From positions 2,713,001 to 2,777,000 of the forward strand of contig NZ_RWIV01000001.1 of the NCBI RefSeq assembly GCF_003944835.1: 64,000 nucleotides of DNA, written 5' to 3'. The notes below the pieces were generated by a model. The model was not told the origin of the DNA. It searched no databases and saw only the letters and a program-made list of their open reading frames with translations. How positions within the stretch are numbered: the stretch's first letter is position 1; each line of letters starts with the position of its first letter. The translations under genes were made by a program, and so were the position numbers. This document shows, one piece after another, positions 42,927-51,967 of the stretch. Source of the stretch: Bacillus sp. HMF5848. GTDB lineage: Bacteria > Bacillota > Bacilli > Bacillales > HMF5848.

Positions 42927-43763
42927 TTACATACTAGCTCTACGAATAGCTTGTTTAAATCTTTCAAGTGCAGTTTGTCCTTCGTTTCTTTCAACTGCTC
43001 CAGCATCGTCTGCTGTTGATCCACCACCATGAGGCGTGTCATCAATTGTAATTTGTTGTCTTTGCCATAACTTAAATAATAGGAGTACTTCCATTTTTTC
43101 TGTAATCTTACTGAATCTACCAAAATGATCAAAATCTTTATACAAATCTACTTCTTTTACCGCAGAAGCAATCATTTTACATTCTACTGGTTCATTATAG
43201 ATTTCAAATGATAAAGAACCACCTGTACAGCGATCGGCACTATGACCATCGTCAGCCAATTCTCTTAATTCTAACGTAGAGTTTTTCAAACTGTACTGTA
43301 AGCCTAGCGGATACACCACTGGATTTCCCGTTGCTGGCCTGATGAATACTGTTTGATTACATGTGAATGGTACATCAACAGCATAATCCTTTACATACCC
43401 CGTATGATGCTCCACATATTGAATATTTTTGTGAACAACACCTGTAAGGTATAGTTTTAATGTAAAGCCAGTCGGGTCTGCTGCAGATTCAACTGTCTTA
43501 CACTGTTTAAGCGAAACGTTCTTACGAATGTTCTTAATTTCTCTGGCTGCTGTCGGGAGGTAAATATCAGCTTCTACGTCTGCTTCTACTAACAAATCTG
43601 TTAAAGGTACACGTGCATCAATAACATCCGTACTTAATCCTGTTGCTAATAGTGCTGGAGAGATAGGAAGATTAAGGCAATCAACACGCTTAGTATCAGC
43701 GTATTCGTTTGGCATTTGTGGCGGACAGCCATCATGCTTATTATTACCAGTATTTTTCATCAT
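42927..43763 (-). CDS. SPOCS-like (DUF3794) protein, divergent paralogue 4
   Basis: A 278-residue protein, convergent with the three paralogues above. The core is recognisable in VPLTDLLVEADVEADIYLP, REIKNIRKNVSLKQCK, LYLTGVVHKNIQYVEH and YAVDVPFTC, but the second half differs and ends in a Gly/Asp-rich tail with ERFKQAIRRASM. I chose the ATG at 43763, 9 bases after AAAAAGGAG; the ATG at 43817 precedes that site. Upstream ACC-N16-CATATACC weakly resembles a SigK promoter. Likely a spore-surface protein by domain and context. Confidence 0.72.
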   Translation of the reverse strand: MMKNTGNNKHDGCPPQMPNEYADTKRVDCLNLPISPALLATGLSTDVIDARVPLTDLLVEADVEADIYLPTAAREIKNIRKNVSLKQCKTVESAADPTGFTLKLYLTGVVHKNIQYVEHHTGYVKDYAVDVPFTCNQTVFIRPATGNPVVYPLGLQYSLKNSTLELRELADDGHSADRCTGGSLSFEIYNEPVECKMIASAVKEVDLYKDFDHFGRFSKITEKMEVLLLFKLWQRQQITIDDTPHGGGSTADDAGAVERNEGQTALERFKQAIRRASM

Positions 43764-44274
43764 ACATTTCCACTCCTTTTTAATTTTTTCAAAAGCAAAG
43801 AACGACAATACACGCATCTTTACTTTCGACTTACTAATGGTATATGTAAGTTGAAAGGAGTTGGTATAGACTAGTACCGATAGACTTATACATATTTTTA
43901 TATTAATCTAGTTCGTTATCAATCGTTTGGTGTGGATAATTCACAATGAGGTTATCTTGTGAACCAACCAAGTATAATATAAATCAAAATCGGGATTTCA
44001 CTTTTAATTAATGTTTATTAGACATTTCTACTAGTTTTTGAAAGAACTTTCTTTAATCAAGAACATTACACCATCGTAGTAAAATTAATAATCATAGAGG
44101 GAAAATGATGGACATTGCATTACTTTTCAAGGAGTTATTGTAAAATATATGTACTTTTGTCATCTTATGAGATGTAGAAAAGACAAGCAACATAGTTTTC
44201 GACCATCCTCTTTTAAATGGTCTCAATTGTAGAATTGAAAGAATGATGGTGGGTGAACACGTTCAATTTTTCAT

Positions 44275-44314
44275 AAAGACAATAGCTTCAATGTTAACGT
44301 AAGCTATTGTCTTT
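44275..44314 (+). terminator. Orphan terminator-like hairpin
   Basis: AAAGACAATAGCTT pairs with AAGCTATTGTCTTT (14 bp, 12-base loop). No gene lies immediately upstream on the plus strand: 43764-44274 holds only a 12-codon ORF at 44105 (MMDIALLFKELL) behind AGAGGG, perhaps the remnant of a lost gene or part of a small RNA. Confidence 0.6.
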
Positions 44315-44369
44315 AAATTCAGGCACACAGCAGATACGTTTCTACTATGTATTTATTTTATTAACTCTG

Positions 44370-44560
44370 TTAAACTTTGTTGTTGATTTTCGCTACATTG
44401 CGCTCGCTTTCCGCGGGGTGGCCGTGAACCTCCTCTGCGCATGCGCATGCAGTGTCTCACGCCTGCCACTACATCCCGCCGAGGCCCGCACGATGCGGGT
44501 CAGAAAGATATTGCCACAGGGTGTGGCGCTCTTAGTCTTTCGTCTTCTATCGCGCATTTC
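44370..44560. repeat. GC-rich dispersed intergenic element
   Basis: From TTAAACTTTGTTGTTGATTT through CGCTCGCTTTCCGCGGGG to about 44560 the sequence is much more GC-rich than its surroundings and its head matches 11546-11586. I recognise the CGCTCGCTTTCCGCGGGG phrase from intergenic repeats of other Bacillaceae. An open frame across it (44307-44645) has no ribosome-binding site and no protein-like sequence. Confidence 0.65.
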
Positions 44561-44682
44561 GCTGGTATCAATAATATTAAAAAATCAACACTCACCTTTA
44601 ACAGACATACATGCAAATAAATTGGCACATATATCAATGAAATAAAAGTTATCCACAGTTATTTCAGGATAGAGCCATTTTA

Positions 44683-46083
44683 TTAATACGTCGTTATATA
44701 ATGATTGCTTAACTTATAAACCACACCAAACTCAGGCAAAAATTGTTCGCCAGTTTTTGATTTTAATCGCTCTGGATAATGACTATGAAGCGGAATTAAC
44801 AAAGCAGGATCTAACTCATCAACAATATGCTTTAAATGCTGTGGAATTGCGTGTCCACTCGTACCGATAACAACATGATTAAATTGTACAATGCTAAGAA
44901 TTCGCTTCAGGTTTTCATATGCAGGGTCAAACATTCCTAATGGCACACCATTCGAATGGATGTAAATACCACCGCCTTTAAGATCTAACATTTCGAGGGC
45001 GTTATCATAGCTATTCTGAAGAAAGAAATGTTCAGGATTTTCATTAATAGTGTGAGTATGATAATTTGTCACATTACTTAACAGTTCTTCTTTCCATGCA
45101 GGAAGCTTTTTACTATGAATTTGTGCAGCTGTTTCACTAGATACATACACACCGTAATTTGTAGTTTCAGGTATCAACTTGTATGCTAAATACGCTGTCT
45201 TCGGTTCGAATATAGTTAATCGATTTGCTTGTTGTCCTGCATTAATCATCCCTTTAACACGATCAAGGTTACGGTGATATATATTAAAAACAGCCCAATC
45301 ACTTGTTTTTCTAAGCTCTTCTGCAACAACTGAAGGAATTGTTAATTCTGTTAGCATATCTTCTGGTATACTATCATCTGCAAAAATATCCTCATCTGCC
45401 AATTCATCAACAGAACGTAACGTTGTTCCTTCCATGATCACGACATCATAAGTTAACTCTTTTGCGCGATGAATAAACTCTTGAATTCGTTTCGGCTGTG
45501 CTCCGTGCATTCGCAAATCTCCTGTATATAATATTGATGTATCTGGTGTTTGTATATGTAAAGCACAGGCACCTAACACATCATGGTCTAATACTAGAGA
45601 CGTTACTTGGATATCTCCTACTTGAATTGGTGAATTGTACGAGCAAGCATGAAGTAATGGTTTTCTACCTGGAACAGATTCTTCTAATGTCTCCAGTAAA
45701 TTATATAAGCGAAGACTTTCGTCTGTCATATAGACTGGAATAGATGGCGCAAGAAAGCCAATTGCTCCCATATGGTCTAAATGCAAGTGGGATACAAACA
45801 CAGCCGTTTGTCGTTCATCTTCGTCTGCAGCCTTTATTTCTGTGAGGTTTGTTAAATCATCTTTTGCATATATACCATCTATTGCTGGTATAAGGCCTAA
45901 TCGAAGATAATCACGTACATAAGCTGTTTCCCTATGTTTTATTTGTCCATCAAAAATGTTATTGGCTGGATTGTAGGTTAAGCCAAAATCAAAAATAACA
46001 CGTGCATCCTTGTATTGTACTGTAACAACTGTTCCTCCAATAGAACGTAAACCACTATGAAATTGAATAGATGTCTCTGACAT
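44683..46083 (-). CDS. Metallo-beta-lactamase-fold hydrolase, RNase J-like
   Basis: A 466-residue metallo-hydrolase. SHLHLDHMGAIGFL (HxHxDH), LVLDHDVLGACAL, YTGDLRMHG and the late GTSGHA...LIPLHSHYPE give the layout of the RNase J/beta-CASP-type families, but whether it cuts RNA or another phosphodiester is not known. It lies 57 bases downstream of the solute-binding-protein gene of a ugp-type transporter on the same strand, so it may be the last gene of that operon and act on glycerophosphodiesters; this is inference. The start is preceded by a weak GAGGTGATT site. Confidence 0.8.
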   Translation of the reverse strand: MSETSIQFHSGLRSIGGTVVTVQYKDARVIFDFGLTYNPANNIFDGQIKHRETAYVRDYLRLGLIPAIDGIYAKDDLTNLTEIKAADEDERQTAVFVSHLHLDHMGAIGFLAPSIPVYMTDESLRLYNLLETLEESVPGRKPLLHACSYNSPIQVGDIQVTSLVLDHDVLGACALHIQTPDTSILYTGDLRMHGAQPKRIQEFIHRAKELTYDVVIMEGTTLRSVDELADEDIFADDSIPEDMLTELTIPSVVAEELRKTSDWAVFNIYHRNLDRVKGMINAGQQANRLTIFEPKTAYLAYKLIPETTNYGVYVSSETAAQIHSKKLPAWKEELLSNVTNYHTHTINENPEHFFLQNSYDNALEMLDLKGGGIYIHSNGVPLGMFDPAYENLKRILSIVQFNHVVIGTSGHAIPQHLKHIVDELDPALLIPLHSHYPERLKSKTGEQFLPEFGVVYKLSNHYITTY

Positions 46084-46140
46084 ATAATCACCTCGAAAAA
46101 AGATAGAAAGGAACCTTTTTATAGGTTCCTCTCTATATCA

Positions 46141-47499
46141 TTATTTTAATTCTGCTTCAGCAGCAGCTTGTGCATCTGCTAAGCCTTGCTCCACTGTTTT
46201 TTGTCCAAGTAAAATGTTATCAATTTCTTTGGCAATGGCATTTTTCATACCATATGCACCAACTACACGTGGGTCATAAAAACCCGCATCAAATTGTTGC
46301 TCTCCTACACCATAAACAGGGTTAGCTTCTGTATAAGCTTTCCAAGCATCACTTTCTAACGCAGAATAACGGATTGGTAGATAACCTGATTTCTCAGCCC
46401 AATATGCTGTATTTTCTGTATTAATTAGGAATTTAATGTATTCCCATGCCGCTAATTTTTCTTCATCTGATGCAGAGTTAAATACAGTTACATTTGTTCC
46501 AGCAAATGGAGTAGCTGCCTTCTCACCTGAAGGTAAAACACTCGCAGACCATTCAATATTTCCTTCAGCGGCACTAGCTACGTAAGGAATTCCGGCAGAT
46601 GAACCAATGTACATGGCTACATCACCACGACCGAATGGATTTGACATATAACCATCTTCACCAGCAAGACGTGCTACACCTTCATCGATCATACCTTTAA
46701 TGAAGCTAACTGCTTCATTTGCCTCAGGAGAATTCAATTTAACTTCTTTCGTATTTTCGTCCATTAATTCTCCACCCGCTTGCTCAATAAACATGTTAAT
46801 TTCTAGACCGATAGAGTTTTCGAATCCCATACCAACTACTTTTTTACCATCTTTTTCAAAGGTTAATGCTTCTGCTGCCGTACGAAGTTCTTCCCAATTT
46901 GTAGGAACTTGTACACCTTTCTCTTCTAACAATCCTTTGTTATAGAATAAAATACGAGTACTTTTGTTAAATGGCATACCGTAATATTTACCATCCCACA
47001 TATTTGCTTCACGGAAAATTTCTACTACGTCATTTAATTCATCAGTAGACCAACCATATTGTGGGTCATTAATGTAAGGAGTAAGATCTGTCACAAGATT
47101 ATTTTGTAAATATTCAGTAATCCAATCTTCATATGCTTGAGACATAACTGGTAACGTTTTTGCTTTCGCTGAAGCCATTACTTTTTGTGAAAGGTCGCCA
47201 TAGCCACCTTGGTTCACAAGTTTTACTTTAACAAACTCACTTTGAGCGTTGAAATCATCGGTAATCTTTGTTAAAGCCTCTTCATGACCGCCACTCATAG
47301 CGTGCCAAAACTCAATTTCTACTTCTTTGTCAAGAACTGTTTGAATACCTGTTGGTGCTGTTTCTTCTGAAGCTGCTTCTTCATTGCTTGTGTCTTCTTT
47401 TGGTGCATCTTCTTGATTTTCTGAAGCTTGCTCATTCCCACAAGCTAAAAGTCCCATTGCAAGTATTGACGTAAGAAGTAAAACTAACCATTTTCTCAT
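46141..47499 (-). CDS. ugpB: ABC transporter solute-binding lipoprotein, UgpB-like
   Basis: A 452-residue extracellular binding protein anchored by a lipid. Its signal peptide ends in the lipobox LLAC, followed by a Glu/Asp/Ser-rich linker. IEFWHAMSGGHEEAL and MPFNKSTRILFYNK are the segments that correspond to UgpB of E. coli, the sn-glycerol-3-phosphate (or glycerophosphocholine) binder, so that substrate is the best guess; a sugar cannot be excluded. It is the fourth gene of the ugpC-A-E-B order. Confidence 0.8.
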   Translation of the reverse strand: MRKWLVLLLTSILAMGLLACGNEQASENQEDAPKEDTSNEEAASEETAPTGIQTVLDKEVEIEFWHAMSGGHEEALTKITDDFNAQSEFVKVKLVNQGGYGDLSQKVMASAKAKTLPVMSQAYEDWITEYLQNNLVTDLTPYINDPQYGWSTDELNDVVEIFREANMWDGKYYGMPFNKSTRILFYNKGLLEEKGVQVPTNWEELRTAAEALTFEKDGKKVVGMGFENSIGLEINMFIEQAGGELMDENTKEVKLNSPEANEAVSFIKGMIDEGVARLAGEDGYMSNPFGRGDVAMYIGSSAGIPYVASAAEGNIEWSASVLPSGEKAATPFAGTNVTVFNSASDEEKLAAWEYIKFLINTENTAYWAEKSGYLPIRYSALESDAWKAYTEANPVYGVGEQQFDAGFYDPRVVGAYGMKNAIAKEIDNILLGQKTVEQGLADAQAAAEAELK

Positions 47500-47564
47500 T
47501 GATTGTTACCCCCAAAGTTATTTTGTTTAATTATATGTTTAATGGCATTTTGCCAATAAAACCG

Positions 47565-48386
47565 TTAACCTTTAATACCAGCTCGTGCAACACCTTCAAT
47601 AATATACTTTTGTAAGATTAAATATAAAATAACCATTGGTAGTATAATCATTGTTGATGCTGCCATTAATAGCTCATAAATGGTACCAGCTTCAGTGCTA
47701 AATTGTGTAAGCCCAACTGGTAATGTTCGCATCTCTTTTGAACTTGTTACTATTAATGGCCATAAAAAGGCGTTCCAGCTACCAATTGCTTTTAATAATG
47801 CAATTGTGATAAGAGCTGGTTTAGCAAGCGGGACCATAATAGTCCATAAATATCTAAAATTACTACATCCGTCTATTTTCGCAGCGTAGCCAAGCTCCTT
47901 AGGAATTCCTAGGAAAAATTGACGCAGCAAGAAGATTGCAAATATACTTGCTAGCCAAGGTACGATTAAAGCCTCATAGCGGTCAATCCAACCAAGATTA
48001 GAAAGGGTGACATAGTTAGGAATTAATAATACTTCTCCGGGTACCATCATGGTTCCTAATAACACTGCAAACACAACATCCTTGCCGTAAAACTGAATCC
48101 GGCTAAACGCGTATGCCGCTAAAATAGTTGTGATTAACTCCCCTATCGTACTTAATATAGTAACGAGGAAGCTATTAAACGTATACCTCGCAAATGGTGC
48201 CATAGCCCAAGCTTCCGCATAGTTATTCCACTGCACATCAGATGGTATCCATTGTGGTGGCATAAGCATAACCTCATTAGCAGGTTTCAATGAGGTGCTA
48301 ACCATCCAAATGAACGGTAAAAGCATCAGTAATCCGCCGATGGTTAGTAATATATATATAAAACTTTTAGACAGTGCATCTCTCAT
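47565..48386 (-). CDS. ugpE: ABC transporter permease, UgpE-like
   Basis: A 273-residue inner-membrane permease with six hydrophobic segments. The ATPase-coupling EAA loop reads ELGYAAKIDGCSNFRYLWTI...PLAKPAL. I chose the ATG at 48386 because GGAGGAG lies 5 bases upstream; an upstream ATG at 48512 would place the start inside the preceding permease gene. The MalG/UgpE subgroup fits its position after UgpA. Confidence 0.87.
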   Translation of the reverse strand: MRDALSKSFIYILLTIGGLLMLLPFIWMVSTSLKPANEVMLMPPQWIPSDVQWNNYAEAWAMAPFARYTFNSFLVTILSTIGELITTILAAYAFSRIQFYGKDVVFAVLLGTMMVPGEVLLIPNYVTLSNLGWIDRYEALIVPWLASIFAIFLLRQFFLGIPKELGYAAKIDGCSNFRYLWTIMVPLAKPALITIALLKAIGSWNAFLWPLIVTSSKEMRTLPVGLTQFSTEAGTIYELLMAASTMIILPMVILYLILQKYIIEGVARAGIKG

Positions 48387-48406
48387 CAATACTCCTCCTC
48401 TGTTCC

Positions 48407-49297
48407 TTAATACGTAACCTTGCGCTTCCCAACATAAAGTTGTACAAGCGTAAAGATAAAGATTACGAGGAATAGAACATAGGCTGCTGCAGACGCAATC
48501 CCAATCTCCCATTCGTTATAAAACTTCTCAAAAATATAATAAACAACTGTCTGGGCACTGTATGCAGGTCCTGGCTTTCCATTGAATAAAGCAAACACTT
48601 CATCAAATACTTTAAAGGAATTGATGATTGACACGATAGATATAAAAAACGTTGTCGGCGATAAAAGTGGCACTGTAATATTTAAAAATCGATGCCAAGG
48701 TTTTGCTCCATCAATTCGTGCTGCTAAATAATATTGTTGATTAATAGTTTGTAAGCCAGCTAAAAAAATTACAATATTGTAACCTAGCCCTTTCCATATA
48801 CTTAATATGATGAGTGCTGGCATAGCCCATTTTGGGTCTGTTAACCATTGAATAGGAGTTATTCCTAAAAAACCTAGAAAATAATTTAACAAACCATAAT
48901 CCGTATGAAAAATCCAGCGCCACACAATTGATACTGCCACTACTGACGTAACAAACGGTATAAAGTACACGGTGCGAAACAAGCCTCTTAACTTTATATT
49001 GGCATTCAGTAAAAGTGCAATACAAAGTGAAATAATAATAGAAAGAGGTACAACTCCGACAACAAATACTAATGTATTTTTCATAGATAACCAAAATTCT
49101 TGGTCGCTAAAAATATAAACAAAGTTATCAAAGCCACGCGCTAATACAATATCATTAAAATAGTCATAATCTATGTAAAAGCTCATTAAAAAAGACTTAA
49201 TAATAGGATAAATGTTAAATACGCCTAAAATAATAAGTGCCGGCAACAAATATAGAAGAGCAGTCAGGGTACTTTTTATAGTTGGTTTTTCAATCAA
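48407..49297 (-). CDS. ugpA: ABC transporter permease, UgpA-like
   Basis: A 296-residue permease with six hydrophobic segments and the EAA loop (QQYYLAARIDGAKPWHRFLNITVPLLSP). It belongs to the MalF/UgpA group. It begins 4 bases before the end of ugpC (overlap), showing coupled translation, and is followed by ugpE 20 bases later. Confidence 0.87.
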   Translation of the reverse strand: MIEKPTIKSTLTALLYLLPALIILGVFNIYPIIKSFLMSFYIDYDYFNDIVLARGFDNFVYIFSDQEFWLSMKNTLVFVVGVVPLSIIISLCIALLLNANIKLRGLFRTVYFIPFVTSVVAVSIVWRWIFHTDYGLLNYFLGFLGITPIQWLTDPKWAMPALIILSIWKGLGYNIVIFLAGLQTINQQYYLAARIDGAKPWHRFLNITVPLLSPTTFFISIVSIINSFKVFDEVFALFNGKPGPAYSAQTVVYYIFEKFYNEWEIGIASAAAYVLFLVIFIFTLVQLYVGKRKVTY

Positions 49298-50376
49298 CTT
49301 TGCACCCTCCCATCATACCTCCGTATAAGTTCCTCCGTTTTTGTATCAAAAACATACATATTGTTGATTTGAAGATGTACTGTATCACCTGGTTTGCCTG
49401 TAAATTTCGTAGAAACGAAAGCTCTTATTGATTTATTATTAATTGTCGCGGTAATTAAAGTATCTCTTCCAATTCGTTCAACAAGCTTTAGCGTTACTGG
49501 CAATGTGTTTTCTGAAGCTTGGTTTGCTACTGTCCAGCTTTCTGGTCTTATTCCTATTGTAAGTTGTTTTCCGTCTATTCTATCAGGTAGCAAAAAGTGA
49601 AGTTCTTTATTTTCGACAACAAGCTTATTTGATGGAGACTGGTACTTGCCTTCTAATATGTTAATAGGAGGAGTGCCCATAAATTTTGCCACGAAAAGAT
49701 TACTAGGGTTCTCATACATATCTTGAGGCCCTGAGAATTGCTGATATTCTCCATCCTTCATAAGTAATATGTGATCTGAGATACTCATCGCTTCTTCTTG
49801 ATCATGCGTGACAAAAATTGTTGTAATACCTACCTCTTGCTGAATACGACGAATTTCTTCGCGCATTTCCAAACGAAGTCGAGCATCTAAATTCGATAAA
49901 GGCTCATCTAGCAATAACAGTTTAGGTTGCTTTACTAACGCACGAGCAATTGCCACACGTTGCTGTTGTCCTCCAGAAAGCTGACCTGGTTTTCTATTAA
50001 CTAAATGATCAATCTTAACTAATTTAGCCATTGCCATAGCACTCTGTTCTGCTTCTGCTCTTGCGACTTTTGCCATTTTAAGTGGAAACATTATATTTTT
50101 TAATACAGTCATATGTGGGTATAAAGCATAATTTTGAAAAACCATACCAATCTCACGATTCTCTGGCTCCACTTTATTTACAAGTTGATCTCCAAAATAG
50201 AGTTGTCCTGCTGTTGGTTTATATAGACCTGCAAGCATAAACAATGTAGTACTCTTTCCACATCCGCTTGGTCCTAACAATGATACAAGTGAGCCTTCCT
50301 CAATTGTCACGTTCAATTTGTTAACAGCCGTAACATCCTGGAATGCCATCGTAAGGTCTTTTAATTCTATCCTCAC
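49294..50376 (-). CDS. ugpC: ABC transporter ATP-binding protein, UgpC/MalK-like
   Basis: A 360-residue ATPase of the CUT1 sugar/glycerol-phosphate class. Walker A GPSGCGKST, Q-loop, signature LSGGQQQR, Walker B LLLLDEPLSNLDA and the His loop (FVTHDQEEA) are intact. The C-terminal third is the regulatory TOBE/OB region of the MalK family (TIGIRPESW). It heads the operon ugpC-A-E-B; direct repeats upstream look like PhoP-binding hexamers. Confidence 0.92.
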   Translation of the reverse strand: MRIELKDLTMAFQDVTAVNKLNVTIEEGSLVSLLGPSGCGKSTTLFMLAGLYKPTAGQLYFGDQLVNKVEPENREIGMVFQNYALYPHMTVLKNIMFPLKMAKVARAEAEQSAMAMAKLVKIDHLVNRKPGQLSGGQQQRVAIARALVKQPKLLLLDEPLSNLDARLRLEMREEIRRIQQEVGITTIFVTHDQEEAMSISDHILLMKDGEYQQFSGPQDMYENPSNLFVAKFMGTPPINILEGKYQSPSNKLVVENKELHFLLPDRIDGKQLTIGIRPESWTVANQASENTLPVTLKLVERIGRDTLITATINNKSIRAFVSTKFTGKPGDTVHLQINNMYVFDTKTEELIRRYDGRVQS

Positions 50377-50457
50377 GTAAAACCCTCCTCTGTCTCTCTA
50401 ACCTCAAGCCAACAATTTATATTCTAGTTGTTTTTTGCAAAGGTCATATAAACAAGA

Positions 50458-50504
50458 CGTAAAGTTCGTATTAAAAAATGTAAAGACTTGTCGTAAAATG
50501 TAAA
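50458..50504 (-). promoter_or_regulatory. PhoP-like direct repeats upstream of ugpC
   Basis: On the minus strand TTTACA, TTTACA and TTTACG occur in direct repeat with starts 20 and 21 bases apart, a multiple of the ~10-11-bp spacing of TTAACA-type hexamers in Bacillus Pho boxes; TTAATA lies between the last two. Glycerol-phosphate uptake genes are natural Pho regulon members. Confidence 0.4.
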
Positions 50505-50636
50505 TTTTTTGTCAGCGTATAGAGTATTTAGTAATACATTTTCCTTTAATAAGCAGATTGAAGAAAGGTATTCATTCATAAATTTCAACTGAATTGGAGA
50601 AAATTTTCATATACAATTGTGAAATGAGTGCTGCAC

Positions 50637-51857
50637 ATGAACAAAACACGCTATAAAAAAGGTATCTTAACAGCATTTAACATTAATATTGCTCAGCTAA
50701 GAAGTCCGAATGCAGTTATGTGGTGGTCAGCAGCTATGCCTGGATTCGGTCATATTATGATTTGTAAATACCTTAGGGGTTTCTTATTAATCATTTGGGA
50801 ATTTATTGTAAACATAAATGCACATTTAAACTTAGCAATCTTTTATACATTTTTAGGACGCTATGAGGAAGCAATTCAAGTACTTGACACGAACTGGATT
50901 CTTTTATATGTACCCGTATATTTGTTTAGCATTTGGGATAGTGGAAGAGTCGCAATTGATATAAACAAATATGCTATCTTGGCTGACACAAATGGTTCTG
51001 TCTCAGAAATAGAACCGATTTCTTTTTCTGCATTAGAGAATAATTATTTAGATAAGTTTAGCAATAAAATCGCGATATTTTGGTCATTTGTATTCCCAGG
51101 ACTAGGTCATTTATATATAGGTCGAACACCATCAGGATTTTATATTATAGTATGGATGGTTATTGTTGTGTATTTTTCTAATCTTTTAACAAGTATTCAT
51201 CTTACCTTTACTGGAAATGTTTATTCGGCTAGTCAAATCTTGAATCCAGAATGGCTAATATTTTTACCGTCCATGTATTGCTTTGCTGCCTATGACGCTT
51301 ATCAGAATTGTGATTCATTTAACCATTTAATGAAGCAACAACAAGATTATTATTTAATTAATAAATTTCAAAACAAGTCACTTTTAAATAGCATTTCATT
51401 CCTACAGAAGGAAGTTGATGGCATGAATATCATCGGTTCATTTGATAACTCTTTATATGTTGAATTAGCTATTAATGAGCTAAGAGAGCATGGGTTAAGC
51501 CAAGACAAAGTTCTCGCTATCCCACTAACAGAAGTGCAACCGGCGCAAAAAACCCTTGACATTCTAAAAGGTGATGTCGTGAATTTAAATATTTTCAGCT
51601 TTGCTTTTGGTACCATCTTCTCATTGTTTGGCGTTATATATGGATTTGTATTAATAGGCGGACCTGTTACCTGGGGGCTTTTATCTCTTTTCATCGGTTT
51701 GGGCGTTGGATATGTTGTAGATTTAATTAGACTCAAGAAACAAAAGAGTAAAAAAGGTGGTGTATTCGTTATAGTACAATGCAACAAGGAAAATGTAAAT
51801 CAAGTAAAAGAAATATTATTTAACAATTGCACAAATGGATTACATGTCATTCAATAA
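50637..51857 (+). CDS. Membrane protein with two TM2-like repeats, function unknown
   Basis: A 406-residue protein I could not assign. The N-terminal half holds two similar segments, WWSAAMPGFGHIMICKYLRG (about 29-48) and FWSFVFPGLGHLYIGRTPSG (about 145-164), the PGxGHxYxG pattern of TM2/DUF5683-type membrane hairpins. The second half has a small soluble part (IIGSFDNSLYVELAINELREHG), like proteins with a heat-induced/YflT domain, interrupted by two hydrophobic segments (GTIFSLFGVIYGFVLIGG and GLLSLFIGLGVGYVVDLI). The ribosome-binding site is weak; a GTG at 50628 is an alternative start. Ends at a strong terminator. Confidence 0.65.
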   Translation: MNKTRYKKGILTAFNINIAQLRSPNAVMWWSAAMPGFGHIMICKYLRGFLLIIWEFIVNINAHLNLAIFYTFLGRYEEAIQVLDTNWILLYVPVYLFSIWDSGRVAIDINKYAILADTNGSVSEIEPISFSALENNYLDKFSNKIAIFWSFVFPGLGHLYIGRTPSGFYIIVWMVIVVYFSNLLTSIHLTFTGNVYSASQILNPEWLIFLPSMYCFAAYDAYQNCDSFNHLMKQQQDYYLINKFQNKSLLNSISFLQKEVDGMNIIGSFDNSLYVELAINELREHGLSQDKVLAIPLTEVQPAQKTLDILKGDVVNLNIFSFAFGTIFSLFGVIYGFVLIGGPVTWGLLSLFIGLGVGYVVDLIRLKKQKSKKGGVFVIVQCNKENVNQVKEILFNNCTNGLHVIQ

Positions 51858-51893
51858 TTCTAGGCGCATTTAGTACTTTTTTGAAATGTGAAG

Positions 51894-51940
51894 AAGGGAC
51901 TGTCCAAAAAAATGCTAGGCATTTATTGAACAGTCCCTTT
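51894..51940. terminator. Bidirectional terminator between the TM2-like gene and polY1
   Basis: AAGGGACTGTCC and GAACAGTCCCTTTT form a long stem with a loop containing the smaller ATGC-GCAT hairpin. Confidence 0.8.
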
Positions 51941-51967
51941 TCTGCTAACACTATTGAATGTTTTTTA

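Noticed and set aside
44105-44143. 12-codon ORF MMDIALLFKELL behind AGAGGG
   Set aside because: Could be the first codons of a lost membrane protein gene, but nothing downstream supports it.
44307-44645. Open frame of 112 codons
   Set aside because: It runs through a GC-rich intergenic repeat, lacks a ribosome-binding site and has no protein-like pattern.
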